36,412 bases of DNA from Nostoc sp. 'Peltigera membranacea cyanobiont' 210A. GTDB taxonomy: Bacteria > Cyanobacteriota > Cyanobacteriia > Cyanobacteriales > Nostocaceae. Below the pieces are notes generated by a model, which was given only the letters and a program-made list of their open reading frames with translations, searched no databases and was not told the origin of the DNA. A program made the position numbers and the translations under genes. Shown one piece after another: positions 25,003 through 33,448 of the stretch. Numbering within the stretch: position 1 is the first letter of the stretch; the number at the start of each line of letters is the position of its first letter. The stretch is from positions 19,528-55,939 of the forward strand of contig NZ_NOLJ01000003.1 in assembly GCF_002246015.1 (NCBI RefSeq), in the 5' to 3' direction.

Positions 25003-25743
25003 AAATTTTGTTTTTCTTTTTGTCCACACATTACATAAAGATTTATAACATTTTGCTATGCACAAAATCTAACTCAAGAGGGAAGTAAGATTTTTCTCTA
25101 GAAGAGTTTGTGCTAGTGAGGTAAAATATTTAACCTCGATTCACGCTGATAGGTATGAAATATATCTACCATATATTTTATGTAAATTGAGCAAGTTTTC
25201 TCCACCACACGAAAATTTAAAAATCCCACTCGGTGTAACATAAATTCTCAGAAAGTGTGAAACTCTTACCTCTACAAGTTATGAGTTACAATTAGCTACG
25301 GGAAAAAATTATACTTAAAAGACAATTTATATACAAACTTGTACGTAAATTAATAGTTGATTCATAAATCCTGAATTACATAGAGAAGAAGGCTATATTT
25401 CAGAATTAACCATTGATTATTCAGCAAAAACACAGAAATTAATTACCGAAATCTTTTAACGTAGGCTAACGCTGACAAAAATTGTAGTAACTGTTGAAGA
25501 CCCACGAATGAGGGGTTGAGTTTATTTATATGCTGAATTAAATTACTTAATTATTTATTTGATATTCTAAGAAATCAGAAAACAATATTTTTTTTAATTG
25601 ATAATTTTGCCAAAAATCAGGCATCGGTTAAACCCTAATGTCAATTAAATAGATAGCTAACCAACTAATACCAATCAAAATTACTTAAACTAAAGATACA
25701 ATTGTAAAGTTAATAAGTTGACCAGTTACAAGAGATAGAACAC
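25003..25743. other. AT-rich gene-free spacer
   Basis: About 740 bases between the divergent fasciclin and GST genes. Nothing coding is visible on either strand, and no known repeat was recognised. It presumably holds both promoters. Confidence 0.5.
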
Positions 25744-26538
25744 ATGCTGGAATTATACCAATGGGAACTCTCTCAATACTCAGAGAAAGTGCGCCTAATT
25801 CTAGATTTTAAAGGACTAGATTACCGCAAAATAGAGGTCACGCCTGGGATTGGACAAGTAGAACTGTTCCGGCTGACTGGTCAAAGACAAGTGCCTGTAT
25901 TAAAGGATCGTAATAAATATATTGCGGATTCTACGGAAATAGCTAAGTATTTAGATTTAGAGTATCCCGATCGCCCCCTAATGCCGCAAGATCCTAAACA
26001 ACGGGGTTTAACTTTATTAATAGAAGAATGGGCCGATGAGTCCATAGGCATCAAAGGTCGCAAAGCACTATTTGCAGCCGTAAGTCAAGATCAAAATTTT
26101 CGTAAGTCTTTATTACCCACCTCAACACCAGATATATTTAAAAGTCTGGTTCAAGGAGTACCTAGTGACTTACTGACAGTGTTGGGTTTTAGCGTAGGTT
26201 ACAGCCCAGATGTGATACAGTCAGCGATCGCATCTTTAAAACAAGACTTGGAAGCCTTAACGTTATTATTGGCAGATAGTCCCTATTTAACAGGAGATGA
26301 ACCGACTTTAGCTGACTTAGCGGTGGCTGGATTATCGATATTACTCAAGTTCCCCTCTGGCCCCTATCTGGATTTACCAGCTTCTATTAGAGGTAAAGGA
26401 TTGCCAATCTTTGCCGAGAATATAGATTATGCACCATTCTTCACCTGGCGCGATCGCCTTTACGCCCAATTCCGCAAACCTTTAATTAGTACCACTCCAT
26501 CAACAGGAAGTGCGCCAACCTCGATTCAGATTGATTAG
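25744..26538 (+). CDS. Glutathione S-transferase family protein
   Basis: A 264-residue cytoplasmic protein. The N-terminal thioredoxin-like domain (~1-77) shows LYQWELSQYSEKVRLILDFKGL, the cis-Pro loop RQVPVLKD and the glutathione-binding DSTEI. The C-terminal helical domain (~90-235) carries the N-capping motif PTLADLAVAGL. Instead of a Cys, the active-site region has Ser/Tyr (SQYS), so a Ser- or Tyr-type enzyme is likely. The substrate is unknown. Its stop codon ends exactly where a heptamer repeat tract begins. Confidence 0.88.
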   Translation: MLELYQWELSQYSEKVRLILDFKGLDYRKIEVTPGIGQVELFRLTGQRQVPVLKDRNKYIADSTEIAKYLDLEYPDRPLMPQDPKQRGLTLLIEEWADESIGIKGRKALFAAVSQDQNFRKSLLPTSTPDIFKSLVQGVPSDLLTVLGFSVGYSPDVIQSAIASLKQDLEALTLLLADSPYLTGDEPTLADLAVAGLSILLKFPSGPYLDLPASIRGKGLPIFAENIDYAPFFTWRDRLYAQFRKPLISTTPSTGSAPTSIQID

Positions 26539-26614
26539 GGACTGGGGACTGGGGACTGGGGATTGGGGACTAATGACCAATGACTAATGACCAATGACAA
26601 ATGACAAATGACTA
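26538..26614. repeat. STRR tract of eleven heptamers bridging two genes
   Basis: GGGACTG three times, GGGATTG, GGGACTA, ATGACCA, ATGACTA, ATGACCA, ATGACAA twice, ATGACTA. The tract is exactly 77 bases, in perfect 7-base register. Its first base is the last base of the GST stop codon, and its last unit supplies the first ATG of the next gene. Confidence 0.9.
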
Positions 26615-28350
26615 ATCAGATGAATTCGGCACAGCCATTAGGTTCGGTCATTCAAGGTTCTTTAACTGAAGGTTTAGAAGTCCGATTGCATCCTGACATT
26701 TCTGTAGAAGATATGCGGGTGGGTAAGTTTCTTGTTGTGCAAGGGATGCGATCGCGTTTTTTTTGTATGCTGACAGATGTAGCATTGGGAGCTGCTAATG
26801 CCCGAATTATTGCTAATCCCCCCAGTTGGGAAGACACTTTTTTACGAGATGTTTTAGCCGGAAGTGGTACTTATGGTACTATTAACCTCGCGCCGATGTT
26901 GATGTTCACTCCCGAAACTGAAGAATCATTCTCCCCAACAAATGGCAAATCGGCAAATCCTTTCCTGCCATCGATGACGGGTTTGGCTTCATTTGTGCCC
27001 CAAACCAGCACGACGATGGAATTGTTGCCTGTTAAAACTATTCCTAGCCACTTTAGTCAAGTTTACGACGCAAGTATTGACGATTTTCGCCGGGTGTTTG
27101 GTTGGGAAGATGACCCCCAAAGACGCAACTTTTCCATCGGCAAACCTTTGGATATGGATGTGCCCGTTTGCATCGATTTAAATCGCTTCGTAGAACGCAG
27201 TAATGGGGTGTTTGGGAAATCTGGTACTGGCAAATCTTTTCTAACGCGGCTACTTTTAGCTGGCGTTATCCGTAAAAATGCGGCAGTCAATTTGATTTTT
27301 GATATGCACTCCGAGTATGGCTGGGAAGCCGTTGCAGAAGGTAAGAATGTCAGTACTGTTAAAGGCTTAAAGCAACTTTTTCCTAGTAAGGTAGAAGTTT
27401 ATACCCTCGACCCAGAATCGACAAAGCGCCGTGGTGTGCGTGATGCCCAAGAACTTTATTTGAGCTATGAGCAAATAGAAGTTGAAGATATTAAGTTATG
27501 TAGTCGAGATTTAGGACTCTCTGATGCAGCCTTAGATAACGCCAATATTCTGTATAGCGAATTTGGCAAGTCTTGGATTGTCCAGTTGTTGAATATGACC
27601 AACGAAGAAATCGAGATGTTCTGCGACGAGAAGCGCGGACACAAAGGCTCGATTATGGCATTGCAGCGCAAACTATTGCGGATGGATAGCTTGAAGTATA
27701 TGCGAGCAGTTTGCCCCCAGAATTATATTAGTAAAATTGTGCAATGCCTGGAATCTGGGAAGAATGTTGTGATAGAATTTGGTTCCCAGTCTAATATGCT
27801 CTCTTATATGCTGGTGACGAATATGATCACCCGACGTATTCACGAGCATTACGTCAAAAAAGCAGACAAATTTCTGCAAAGCAAAAATCCTTGCGATCGC
27901 CCCACGCCATTGATGATTACCATTGAAGAGGCGCACCGTTTCCTTGACCCGGCTATCGTCCAAAGTACTATCTTTGGGACTATTGCCCGCGAACTGCGAA
28001 AATATTTTGTCACACTTTTGGTAGTTGATCAACGCCCGTCAGGCATAGATAATGAAGTTATGTCGCAAATTGGGACTCGTATTACTGCTTTGCTGAATGA
28101 TGAAAAAGACATTGACGCGATTTTTACAGGTGTATCTGGTGGTAGCGGACTGCGATCGGTATTGGCAAAGCTAGACTCGAAGCAACAAGCCTTAATTTTG
28201 GGTCACGCCGTTCCCATGCCCGTAGTAGTGCGTACCCGTCCTTATGACGCAACTTTTTACGCAGAAATTGGTGAGCCAGCCTGGGAAGAAAAACCTGACG
28301 CAGAAGTATTCGCCGCTGCGGAACTAGCCAAAGCTGACCTTGGATTTTAG
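26608..28350 (+). CDS. HerA/VirB4-like ATPase (DUF87)
   Basis: A 580-residue protein of the HerA-FtsK ATPase group. The N-terminal ~100 residues look like a HAS-barrel (RLHPDISVEDMRVGKFLVVQG). The ATPase core has Walker A GKSGTGKS (203-210), Walker B LMITIEEAHRFLD (435-447) and a sensor region VVDQRPSGID. HerA hexamers pump DNA and work with nuclease NurA in end resection, and related proteins occur in defence islands; no NurA gene is adjacent here. Two starts are possible: ATG 26608 inside the repeat tract, and ATG 26620 four codons later, just after it. The second gives the cleaner N-terminus MNSAQPLGSVIQGSL. Confidence 0.88.
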   Translation: MTNQMNSAQPLGSVIQGSLTEGLEVRLHPDISVEDMRVGKFLVVQGMRSRFFCMLTDVALGAANARIIANPPSWEDTFLRDVLAGSGTYGTINLAPMLMFTPETEESFSPTNGKSANPFLPSMTGLASFVPQTSTTMELLPVKTIPSHFSQVYDASIDDFRRVFGWEDDPQRRNFSIGKPLDMDVPVCIDLNRFVERSNGVFGKSGTGKSFLTRLLLAGVIRKNAAVNLIFDMHSEYGWEAVAEGKNVSTVKGLKQLFPSKVEVYTLDPESTKRRGVRDAQELYLSYEQIEVEDIKLCSRDLGLSDAALDNANILYSEFGKSWIVQLLNMTNEEIEMFCDEKRGHKGSIMALQRKLLRMDSLKYMRAVCPQNYISKIVQCLESGKNVVIEFGSQSNMLSYMLVTNMITRRIHEHYVKKADKFLQSKNPCDRPTPLMITIEEAHRFLDPAIVQSTIFGTIARELRKYFVTLLVVDQRPSGIDNEVMSQIGTRITALLNDEKDIDAIFTGVSGGSGLRSVLAKLDSKQQALILGHAVPMPVVVRTRPYDATFYAEIGEPAWEEKPDAEVFAAAELAKADLGF

Positions 28351-28352
28351 AT

Positions 28353-28500
28353 TGTCCTTTGTCCTTTGCAAATGACCAATACTTCTCTACGAACGCGAAC
28401 AGGGTGTCGGAGACAGAGATTGCGCCAACGGCTTACCTCGGCTCCACTCGGCACGAGTCGCTCGGTACAAGTGACTAATGACCAATGACAAATGACCAAT
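28353..28500. repeat. STRR-containing mosaic repeat behind the HerA-like gene
   Basis: It begins with TTGTCCT twice and ends with four in-register units, GACTAAT, GACCAAT, GACAAAT, GACCAAT (28473-28500). Between them lies a GC-richer insert with CACTCGGCACGAGT-like inverted repeats (about 28385-28466). Confidence 0.75.
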
Positions 28501-28987
28501 TCGTGACATCCCTCCATTGTCACAGCAAATTAAGTTCGGTTATCCGGCTAGTTTTTGGCAACAGAAGAGGGGTTTTTGGCGTCACTATAGATGTAGTCAG
28601 TAATTTCAAAGGAAATTTAAAATTTTTTCTATAACGGCTGCTTTTGAATTATAATCATAGGTTTTATCTTAAGATAGTTTACTATTTGCCTGATTTATCG
28701 TATCATAAGTTAAGTAGAACTCATACCGACTTCGGATTTGCCGCTCGGTGTTAGTAACTGTCCAAGAGAAGAATTCTCAAAAATAACCAGCGTGCTTATA
28801 AAAGATTGAAAATTTAGGGAAGGTAGGGGAACCTATCATTGGGGGCTTACCGTCTTAACAACGGCTGTATCAATTAACTAATTGCTTTTGGTAGCTCCCA
28901 ATATTTCGTGATAGATGTACTACTTTTTCCCATCCATTTTAGTAATAAAACATACATTATCTTTACGAAGTAGAGGACATCGCACCA
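28501..28987. other. Upstream region of the sigma-factor gene
   Basis: A gene-free 5' region of about 490 bases. It contains a G-rich, potentially folded segment around 28815-28855 (GGTAGGGGAACC... GGGGGCTTACC), which may be part of a long leader. A ribosome binding site (AGAGGA) precedes the ATG. No defined operator was identified. Confidence 0.4.
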
Positions 28988-29971
28988 ATGCCTACTGTCA
29001 ATAGCCAAACCGAAAACCTCAACACCAAATTCACGGCTGATATGGTGCGAACCTATCTGCGAGAAATTGGTCGTGTACCACTGCTAACCCGCGAACAAGA
29101 AATTGTCTTTGGGAAGCAAGTGCAACAAATGATGACGCTGATCGACGCCAAGGAAGCTTTGGCGAAGAAGTTGCAACGCGAACCAGATATTTCAGAGTGG
29201 GCCGATCACGTTCAACAATCGGAAACCGATGTGCAACAAACAGTGGCGCAAGGTAAGCGGGCAAAGCAAAAAATGATCGAAGCGAATTTACGCTTGGTTG
29301 TTGCTATTGCTAAAAAGTATCAAAAGCGAAATATGGAGTTTCTGGATTTAATCCAGGAAGGAACACTAGGATTAGAGCGGGGTGTGGAGAAATTTGACCC
29401 GATGAGGGGTTATAAGTTCTCAACTTACGCTTACTGGTGGATTCGCCAAGCAATTACTCGTGCGATCGCTCAACAAGGACGTACTATTCGCTTACCGATC
29501 CACATTACCGAGAAACTGAACAAAATCAAAAAAGTGCAGCGCGAGTTGGCTCAAACCTTGGGGCGATCGCCGACTCCAGCCGAAATTGCCAAAGCACTAG
29601 AATTAGAACCTGCTCAGATTCGCGAGTACCTGAATATGGCTCGTCAACCAGTTTCTTTGGATGTGCGGGTTGGTGAGAACCAGGATACTGAGTTGCAAGA
29701 AATGCTCGAAGATGATGGCCCATCACCAGAGTATTACACTAACCAGGAATTCTTACGCCAAGACTTGAACAATCTGCTAGCAGAGCTAACCCCGCAACAG
29801 CGAGAAGTTGTAGCTTTACGCTTTGGTTTAGAAGATGGTAATGAAATGTCATTGGCGAAAGTAGGTGAGAGATTGAATCTCAGCCGCGAACGCGTTCGTC
29901 AGTTAGAGCATCAAGCTTTGGCTCATCTGCGTCGCCGTCGTGCCAATGTCAAAGAATACGTTGCTAGTTAA
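28988..29971 (+). CDS. Group 2 RNA polymerase sigma-70 factor
   Basis: A 327-residue sigma factor lacking the long N-terminal region 1.1 of SigA, hence group 2. Region 1.2 is DMVRTYLREIGRVPLLTREQE. Region 2 holds KMIEANLRLVVAIAKKYQ, DLIQEGTLGLERGVEKFDP and the -10-reading YKFSTYAYWWIRQAITRAI. Region 3 is LPIHITEKLNKIKK. The region 4 helix-turn-helix reads LSLSRERVRQLEHQAL-like (observed LNLSRERVRQLEHQA). It directs transcription under stress or nutrient change in cyanobacteria. The sequence is closest in memory to the SigB/SigD type of Nostoc, but paralogues are too alike to name it. A terminator follows. Confidence 0.95.
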   Translation: MPTVNSQTENLNTKFTADMVRTYLREIGRVPLLTREQEIVFGKQVQQMMTLIDAKEALAKKLQREPDISEWADHVQQSETDVQQTVAQGKRAKQKMIEANLRLVVAIAKKYQKRNMEFLDLIQEGTLGLERGVEKFDPMRGYKFSTYAYWWIRQAITRAIAQQGRTIRLPIHITEKLNKIKKVQRELAQTLGRSPTPAEIAKALELEPAQIREYLNMARQPVSLDVRVGENQDTELQEMLEDDGPSPEYYTNQEFLRQDLNNLLAELTPQQREVVALRFGLEDGNEMSLAKVGERLNLSRERVRQLEHQALAHLRRRRANVKEYVAS

Positions 29972-29975
29972 AACG

Positions 29976-30048
29976 AGAGACGCAAGATTTTGCGTCTCTA
30001 CACCACTTTGGTGATGCGCCTCCTGAATTCAGGGGGCGATTTTTTTTT
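29976..30048 (+). terminator. Hairpin and intrinsic terminator after the sigma gene
   Basis: The first hairpin is AGAGACGCAA-GATT-TTGCGTCTCT (29976-29999). A second, CGCCTCCTGAA/TTCAGGGGGCG (30017-30038), is followed by A and nine T, a strong intrinsic terminator. Confidence 0.85.
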
Positions 30049-30072
30049 GCTGAAAACTAGAAAAATGTGTGC

Positions 30073-30173
30073 TTGCTTCCCCGTAAGCAAATTTTTTATT
30101 GCTCATTTTTTATCAGTTTAAAGGTCAAAAGGCTTTGAATTTGAAACCCCCATTCACTAGTAGGGAATGGGGG
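30073..30173. repeat. Further hairpins in the spacer before the RTX gene
   Basis: TTGCTT-CCCCGT-AAGCAA followed by ATTTTTTA (30073-30097) looks like a backup terminator. CCCCCATTC / GAATGGGGG (30147-30173) is a 9-base stem of a type that is dispersed in these genomes. The rest of the 30049-30418 spacer holds no gene. Confidence 0.6.
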
Positions 30174-30418
30174 CTAGGGGGGTTAGATTTTTGAGGCTCA
30201 GATGTGAGCAATAATACTTTTCAAACAACCTCTTAGGAGACTGGGTTAGAGAATGAGAGTTATCAAACTTTTTCCGCAATTGGAATGCTCCCCTTACAAG
30301 TGGATTTTTAACTTCCTTGGTTATAGATACAAGAGTGTAAATTCAGATAAATAAAGCTGAGGAGCGAGCTAAAATTGCGTTGCTCTAAAGTCATCAAAGA
30401 TTTGTAACTGTAGTAGGA

Positions 30419-31003
30419 CTAGACAAAGCTAAAATAATAGCTGGTTAACTCTATACCAGTCTTATCTTGAACTACTCCTAACAAGTCACCATCATTCTGA
30501 TATATGAGTGTATCAAGATCGCTAGTTCCCTCATAATTTGCAGTACCAAGATAAAAAGAACTTGCACTTCCTTTCAATTGGATATAGTCATTCGCAGGAT
30601 TGTAGTCTTGTATCGTAGCGTAGCCACCTCCCTGATAAAAGTTTCCATCATAGGATGTACCTAAAACAAACCTATCGTAGCCACTGCCACCATTTAAGAC
30701 ATCATATTCATAACTGTCGTAGGCAGTTGAGCTAGAACCCTGTAAAGTATCGCCACCATCTCCACCATATAGAGTGTCACTGCCAGAGTATCCATATAAA
30801 CTGTCACTTCCATCGTCTCCGTATAAGACGTCGTTACCTGTCCAACCATTTAGGTAGTCATTGCCGCTATATCCATAGAGGTAATCGTCGTTAGTATTGC
30901 CATAGATGGTATCATCTCCCTCATAAGCATAGGCAAAAATACTGTCTGAACCACTGTAGCTTTGATAATCATTTCCACTTGTGCCGTAATAGTAATAAGC
31001 CAT
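30419..31003 (-). CDS. RTX-type (hemolysin-like) calcium-binding repeat protein
   Basis: A 194-residue acidic, Tyr-rich protein. Residues ~8-90 are tandem nonapeptide-like units (GYSGNDYLNGWTGNDVLYGDDGSDSLYG, split) of the GGxGxDxUx class, which bind calcium and fold as a beta-roll. The C-terminal ~90 residues (YDRFVLG... IQDYNPANDYIQL... SFV) form the usual capping domain, which also carries the type I secretion signal. There is no Sec signal peptide. The protein is small for the family, without a separate enzyme domain, so it may be a surface or matrix protein. GAGGG lies upstream of the ATG. It is divergent from the NB-ARC gene. Confidence 0.9.
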   Translation of the reverse strand: MAYYYYGTSGNDYQSYSGSDSIFAYAYEGDDTIYGNTNDDYLYGYSGNDYLNGWTGNDVLYGDDGSDSLYGYSGSDTLYGGDGGDTLQGSSSTAYDSYEYDVLNGGSGYDRFVLGTSYDGNFYQGGGYATIQDYNPANDYIQLKGSASSFYLGTANYEGTSDLDTLIYQNDGDLLGVVQDKTGIELTSYYFSFV

Positions 31004-31085
31004 GTCTTTGCCCTCAATAATTTGGTTAGATTCTTGATCGATCTGAATCTTACATAGATTCTAAAGGGCTAATATCAAGTTTGTC

Positions 31086-31113
31086 GGTCGGAAAAGGTCG
31101 GGAAAAGGTCGGG
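31086..31113. repeat. Tandem GGTCGGGAAAA repeat
   Basis: GGTCGGAAAA, GGTCGGGAAAA, GGTCGGG: three units with a 10-11-base period in the 199-base divergent region between the RTX and NB-ARC genes, 90 bases before the latter's ATG. It could be an operator; no known regulator was matched. Confidence 0.55.
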
Positions 31114-31202
31114 TTCTTTTTCGTAGATTTACGTAAACTTTTGACAAAAAATCAAGTTTATGGTGTGAATATTGTAGTGAGCCTGTATTACTACCGAAAG
31201 CA

Positions 31203-32834
31203 ATGACGGTTGAAGAAGCGATCGCAATAGTTGAGCAATTATTGGAACGAGGACGCTTAACGAGAGCGCAAGAGATTGTATTTCGCTACGCTTGGGAAGG
31301 GAAAACTTATCTCGAAATGGCGCGAACAGTCACTTATGACCCCGGTCACATCAAAGATGTTGGCTCGGAATTATGGCGATCGCTCTCTCAAGCTTTGGGC
31401 GAAAAAGTTACCAAAAATAACCTGCAAGGAGTGCTGAAGCGAACCGCACAGCGACAACAGGACATAAACACCTCCTCAACCTTAAACTTTCAACCCTTTA
31501 CGAACTATACAAATTGGGGGGAAGCAATCGACGTTTCCCAGTTCTATGGACGTACTACAGAATTAGAAACCCTCAGCCAATGGATTGTGAGAGATCGCGC
31601 TCGTGTAGTCACTCTATTAGGTATGGGTGGTATGGGCAAAACCGCGCTCTCGGTGAAGTTAGCAGAACAATTACAGGGAGAATTTGAATATGTGATTTGG
31701 CGATCGCTCCGACACGCACCTTTTTTTCATGACAAGGTGACGGAGTGCATCAAAATTTTTTCTCATCAACAAGTTACCACATTGCCTGCCTCCCCCTATG
31801 AGCAAATTACTTGTTTAATCGAGTATCTCCGCAAATATCGATGCTTACTGATTCTGGATAATTTCGACACATTATTGGAGCAAGGTAAAGGGACAGGCTG
31901 TTACCGTGAGGGCTACGAACCCTACTGCGAACTTCTGTGGCGATTAGGAGAAACTGGGCATCAAAGCTCTATTTTGCTCACTAGCCGGGAAAAACCTACT
32001 GAAGTTGCTGCCTTAGAAGGTGATGGTTTGCCAGTCCGTACCCTTGCTTTATCAGGATTAGAAGTCGCAGCCGGGCAAAAAATTCTGAAACTCAAAGGGC
32101 TATCAGGCTCCGAGGACGAAACCCGCCAACTGGTTGAGTGTTACGGTGGTAATCCCCTAGCTTTGAAAATTGCCGCCACTTCCATTCGGGACTTACATGA
32201 AGGTAACATTGCCTGCTTCTTCGCCGAAGGCACAACCGTATTTCAGGGCATTGGCAATCTTCTAGAACAACAATTCAAAAGACTCTCCACGTCTGAGCAG
32301 CAAGTGATGTACTGGCTGGCAATTAATCGGGGCAAGCTTTCCTCGACAGAATTGCAAACAGCTTTCACACCAATATTGCCTAAGCCTAAGTTAATGTCAG
32401 TCCTCGAATCTTTACGCTGGCGTAGCTTGATAGAAAGCAATACTGGAGGATTCACACAGCAACCTGTAGTGATGGAATATGTGACAAAGTGCTTGATTGA
32501 GCAAGTCTGCAAGGAAATCGTAACAGAATCATCGCAATATCTGGTGACTTATGCTTCGATGCAAGCCCTAGCAAAAGACTACATCCGCGATAGTCAAATT
32601 CATCTGATTGTAAGACCTATTCTAAATCAACTACTAATAACCCTTGGCTCTGCCGATCAGCTTGAGGATAAACTTGGCAGACTAGTTAGAAAGCTCCAAA
32701 AAGAAAAACCCGATCCACAAGGGGATGAAGTTTTTAGGGATGGAGGATGGGATAAGCAGATAAGAGGGCGCAGGAACAAGGCAGACTCAAACAGTCAGAA
32801 GCAATCCCATCCCATTCTGGCTTCGCCCAGATAA
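31203..32834 (+). CDS. NB-ARC STAND ATPase with vMAP-type N-terminus, WD40 part deleted
   Basis: A frame of 543 residues. The N-terminal ~85 residues (MTVEEAIAIVEQLLERGRLT, then GKTYLEMARTVTYDPGHIKDVGSELWR) are the helix-turn-helix-like domain found before NB-ARC in cyanobacterial vMAP-type proteins. The NB-ARC ATPase follows: P-loop GMGGMGKT (140-147), Walker B LLILDNFD (215-222), TSREKP sensor and GGNPLALKI (GxP motif). Family members normally continue after KLQKEKPDPQG into a WD40 propeller. Here the homology stops near residue 507, and 36 unrelated residues from repeat DNA lead to a stop codon. The last bits of a WD40 protein remain downstream, so the gene is a deletion product and probably non-functional as a sensor. 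Confidence 0.88.
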   Translation: MTVEEAIAIVEQLLERGRLTRAQEIVFRYAWEGKTYLEMARTVTYDPGHIKDVGSELWRSLSQALGEKVTKNNLQGVLKRTAQRQQDINTSSTLNFQPFTNYTNWGEAIDVSQFYGRTTELETLSQWIVRDRARVVTLLGMGGMGKTALSVKLAEQLQGEFEYVIWRSLRHAPFFHDKVTECIKIFSHQQVTTLPASPYEQITCLIEYLRKYRCLLILDNFDTLLEQGKGTGCYREGYEPYCELLWRLGETGHQSSILLTSREKPTEVAALEGDGLPVRTLALSGLEVAAGQKILKLKGLSGSEDETRQLVECYGGNPLALKIAATSIRDLHEGNIACFFAEGTTVFQGIGNLLEQQFKRLSTSEQQVMYWLAINRGKLSSTELQTAFTPILPKPKLMSVLESLRWRSLIESNTGGFTQQPVVMEYVTKCLIEQVCKEIVTESSQYLVTYASMQALAKDYIRDSQIHLIVRPILNQLLITLGSADQLEDKLGRLVRKLQKEKPDPQGDEVFRDGGWDKQIRGRRNKADSNSQKQSHPILASPR

Positions 32835-32855
32835 GAGGGCGCAAGAACAAGGCAG
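32757..32855. repeat. 28-base direct repeat at the NB-ARC deletion junction
   Basis: CAGATAAGAGGGCGCAGGAA...GGCAG (32757-32784) recurs at 32828-32855 with one mismatch, 71 bases apart. Each copy is followed by TCAAACAGT within two bases. It fills the gap between the end of NB-ARC homology and the WD40 remnant. Confidence 0.85.
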
Positions 32856-32861
32856 TCAAAC

Positions 32862-33010
32862 AGTGTTTGGGCAGTTGCGGTGAGTCCAGATTCTCAACAA
32901 ATGTTGAGACCAGCCGCACTTATGAAGGCATGATTATTACTAGGGTGACAGGCTTGAGTGAAGCAGAGGTAGTAACTTTAAAAACTTTAGGAGCGCTAGA
33001 AGTAAATTGA
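32862..33010 (+). pseudogene. Remnant of WD40 C-terminus of the NB-ARC protein
   Basis: In the frame of the NB-ARC gene, beyond its stop codon, 32862 onward reads SVWAVAVSPDSQQ, a WD40 strand. From 32912, in another frame, the sequence reads RTYEGMIITRVTGLSEAE...LKTLGALEVN and ends at TGA 33008-33010. Such (K/R)xYEGMNITxxTGLTEAxxxxLxxLGA endings are the usual C-terminus of cyanobacterial WD40-NB-ARC proteins. So at least one deletion and one frameshift separate it from the ATPase part. Confidence 0.8.
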
Positions 33011-33073
33011 TACAGCAGAATTCAGAATTCGGAATTCAGGAGTGTGTACCTCACCAACTTGAAATCTGCTGTA
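33011..33073. mobile_element. 63-base MITE-like element with 9-base inverted ends
   Basis: It begins TACAGCAGA and ends TCTGCTGTA, an exact 9-base terminal inverted repeat, with GAATTC palindromes inside. It starts on the base after the TGA of the WD40 remnant. The right half (CCTCACCAACTTGAAATCTGC) is nearly repeated at 10195-10221. Confidence 0.62.
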
Positions 33074-33152
33074 TATGTCCCAATACGCTTAGGTTAGCGC
33101 CAAAAACCTTGAAATGTGTAGTGGCGTGGCAAGCTTAAAATAGTGGATTAGA

Positions 33153-33229
33153 TGTAGGTTGGGTGGAGCGGAGCGCAACCCAACACATATCAGGATGTTG
33201 GGTTACGCAAAGCCTCCACCCAACCTACA
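33153..33229. repeat. GTAGGTTGGGT inverted-repeat unit, copy A
   Basis: A perfect 16-base inverted repeat, TGTAGGTTGGGTGGAG (33153-33168) and CTCCACCCAACCTACA (33214-33229), with inner CAACCCAACA/TGTTGGGTT arms. Same family as 9838-9913. Confidence 0.85.
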
Positions 33230-33236
33230 ATTTTTT

Positions 33237-33380
33237 TGCAACATTTTAGCCTTGCCACGCCAGTAGGTTGGGTTGAGGAACGTAGCAAGATCCCGCAGGA
33301 TAACCCAACATTTTCGGGACTTTGTTGGGTTGCGCTTTGCTTAACCCAACCTACTGGCGTGTCAAGACTAAATTTGTGCA
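33237..33380. mobile_element. GTAGGTTGGGT inverted-repeat unit, copy B with long ends
   Basis: Two 38-base arms (33237-33274 and 33343-33380) pair at 33 of 38 positions. They share the GCCTTGCCACGCCAGTAGG end sequence, whose shorter form also makes the outer arms at 33118 and 33472. It is 144 bases long and non-coding. Confidence 0.8.
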
Positions 33381-33390
33381 TTAGCAAACT

Positions 33391-33448
33391 CTTGTGGGAT
33401 GGGCTTCTAGCCCGTCCTAATTGGCGGGCAAGATGCCCGCCCCACAAG
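33391..33448. repeat. CTTGTGGG palindromic repeat
   Basis: CTTGTGGG and CCCACAAG form the ends. Inside is a second hairpin, GGCGGGCAAGATGCCCGCC. The first 12 bases, from 33387, match the hairpin behind hemL. Confidence 0.75.

Noticed and set aside
27673..28032. 119-codon frame antisense to the HerA-like gene
   Set aside because: Lies inside the ATPase core on the opposite strand. No ribosome binding site and no family.
26608..28350. A HerA-based defence operon
   Set aside because: No NurA, SIR2 or other effector gene adjoins. The neighbours are a GST and a sigma factor separated by repeats.
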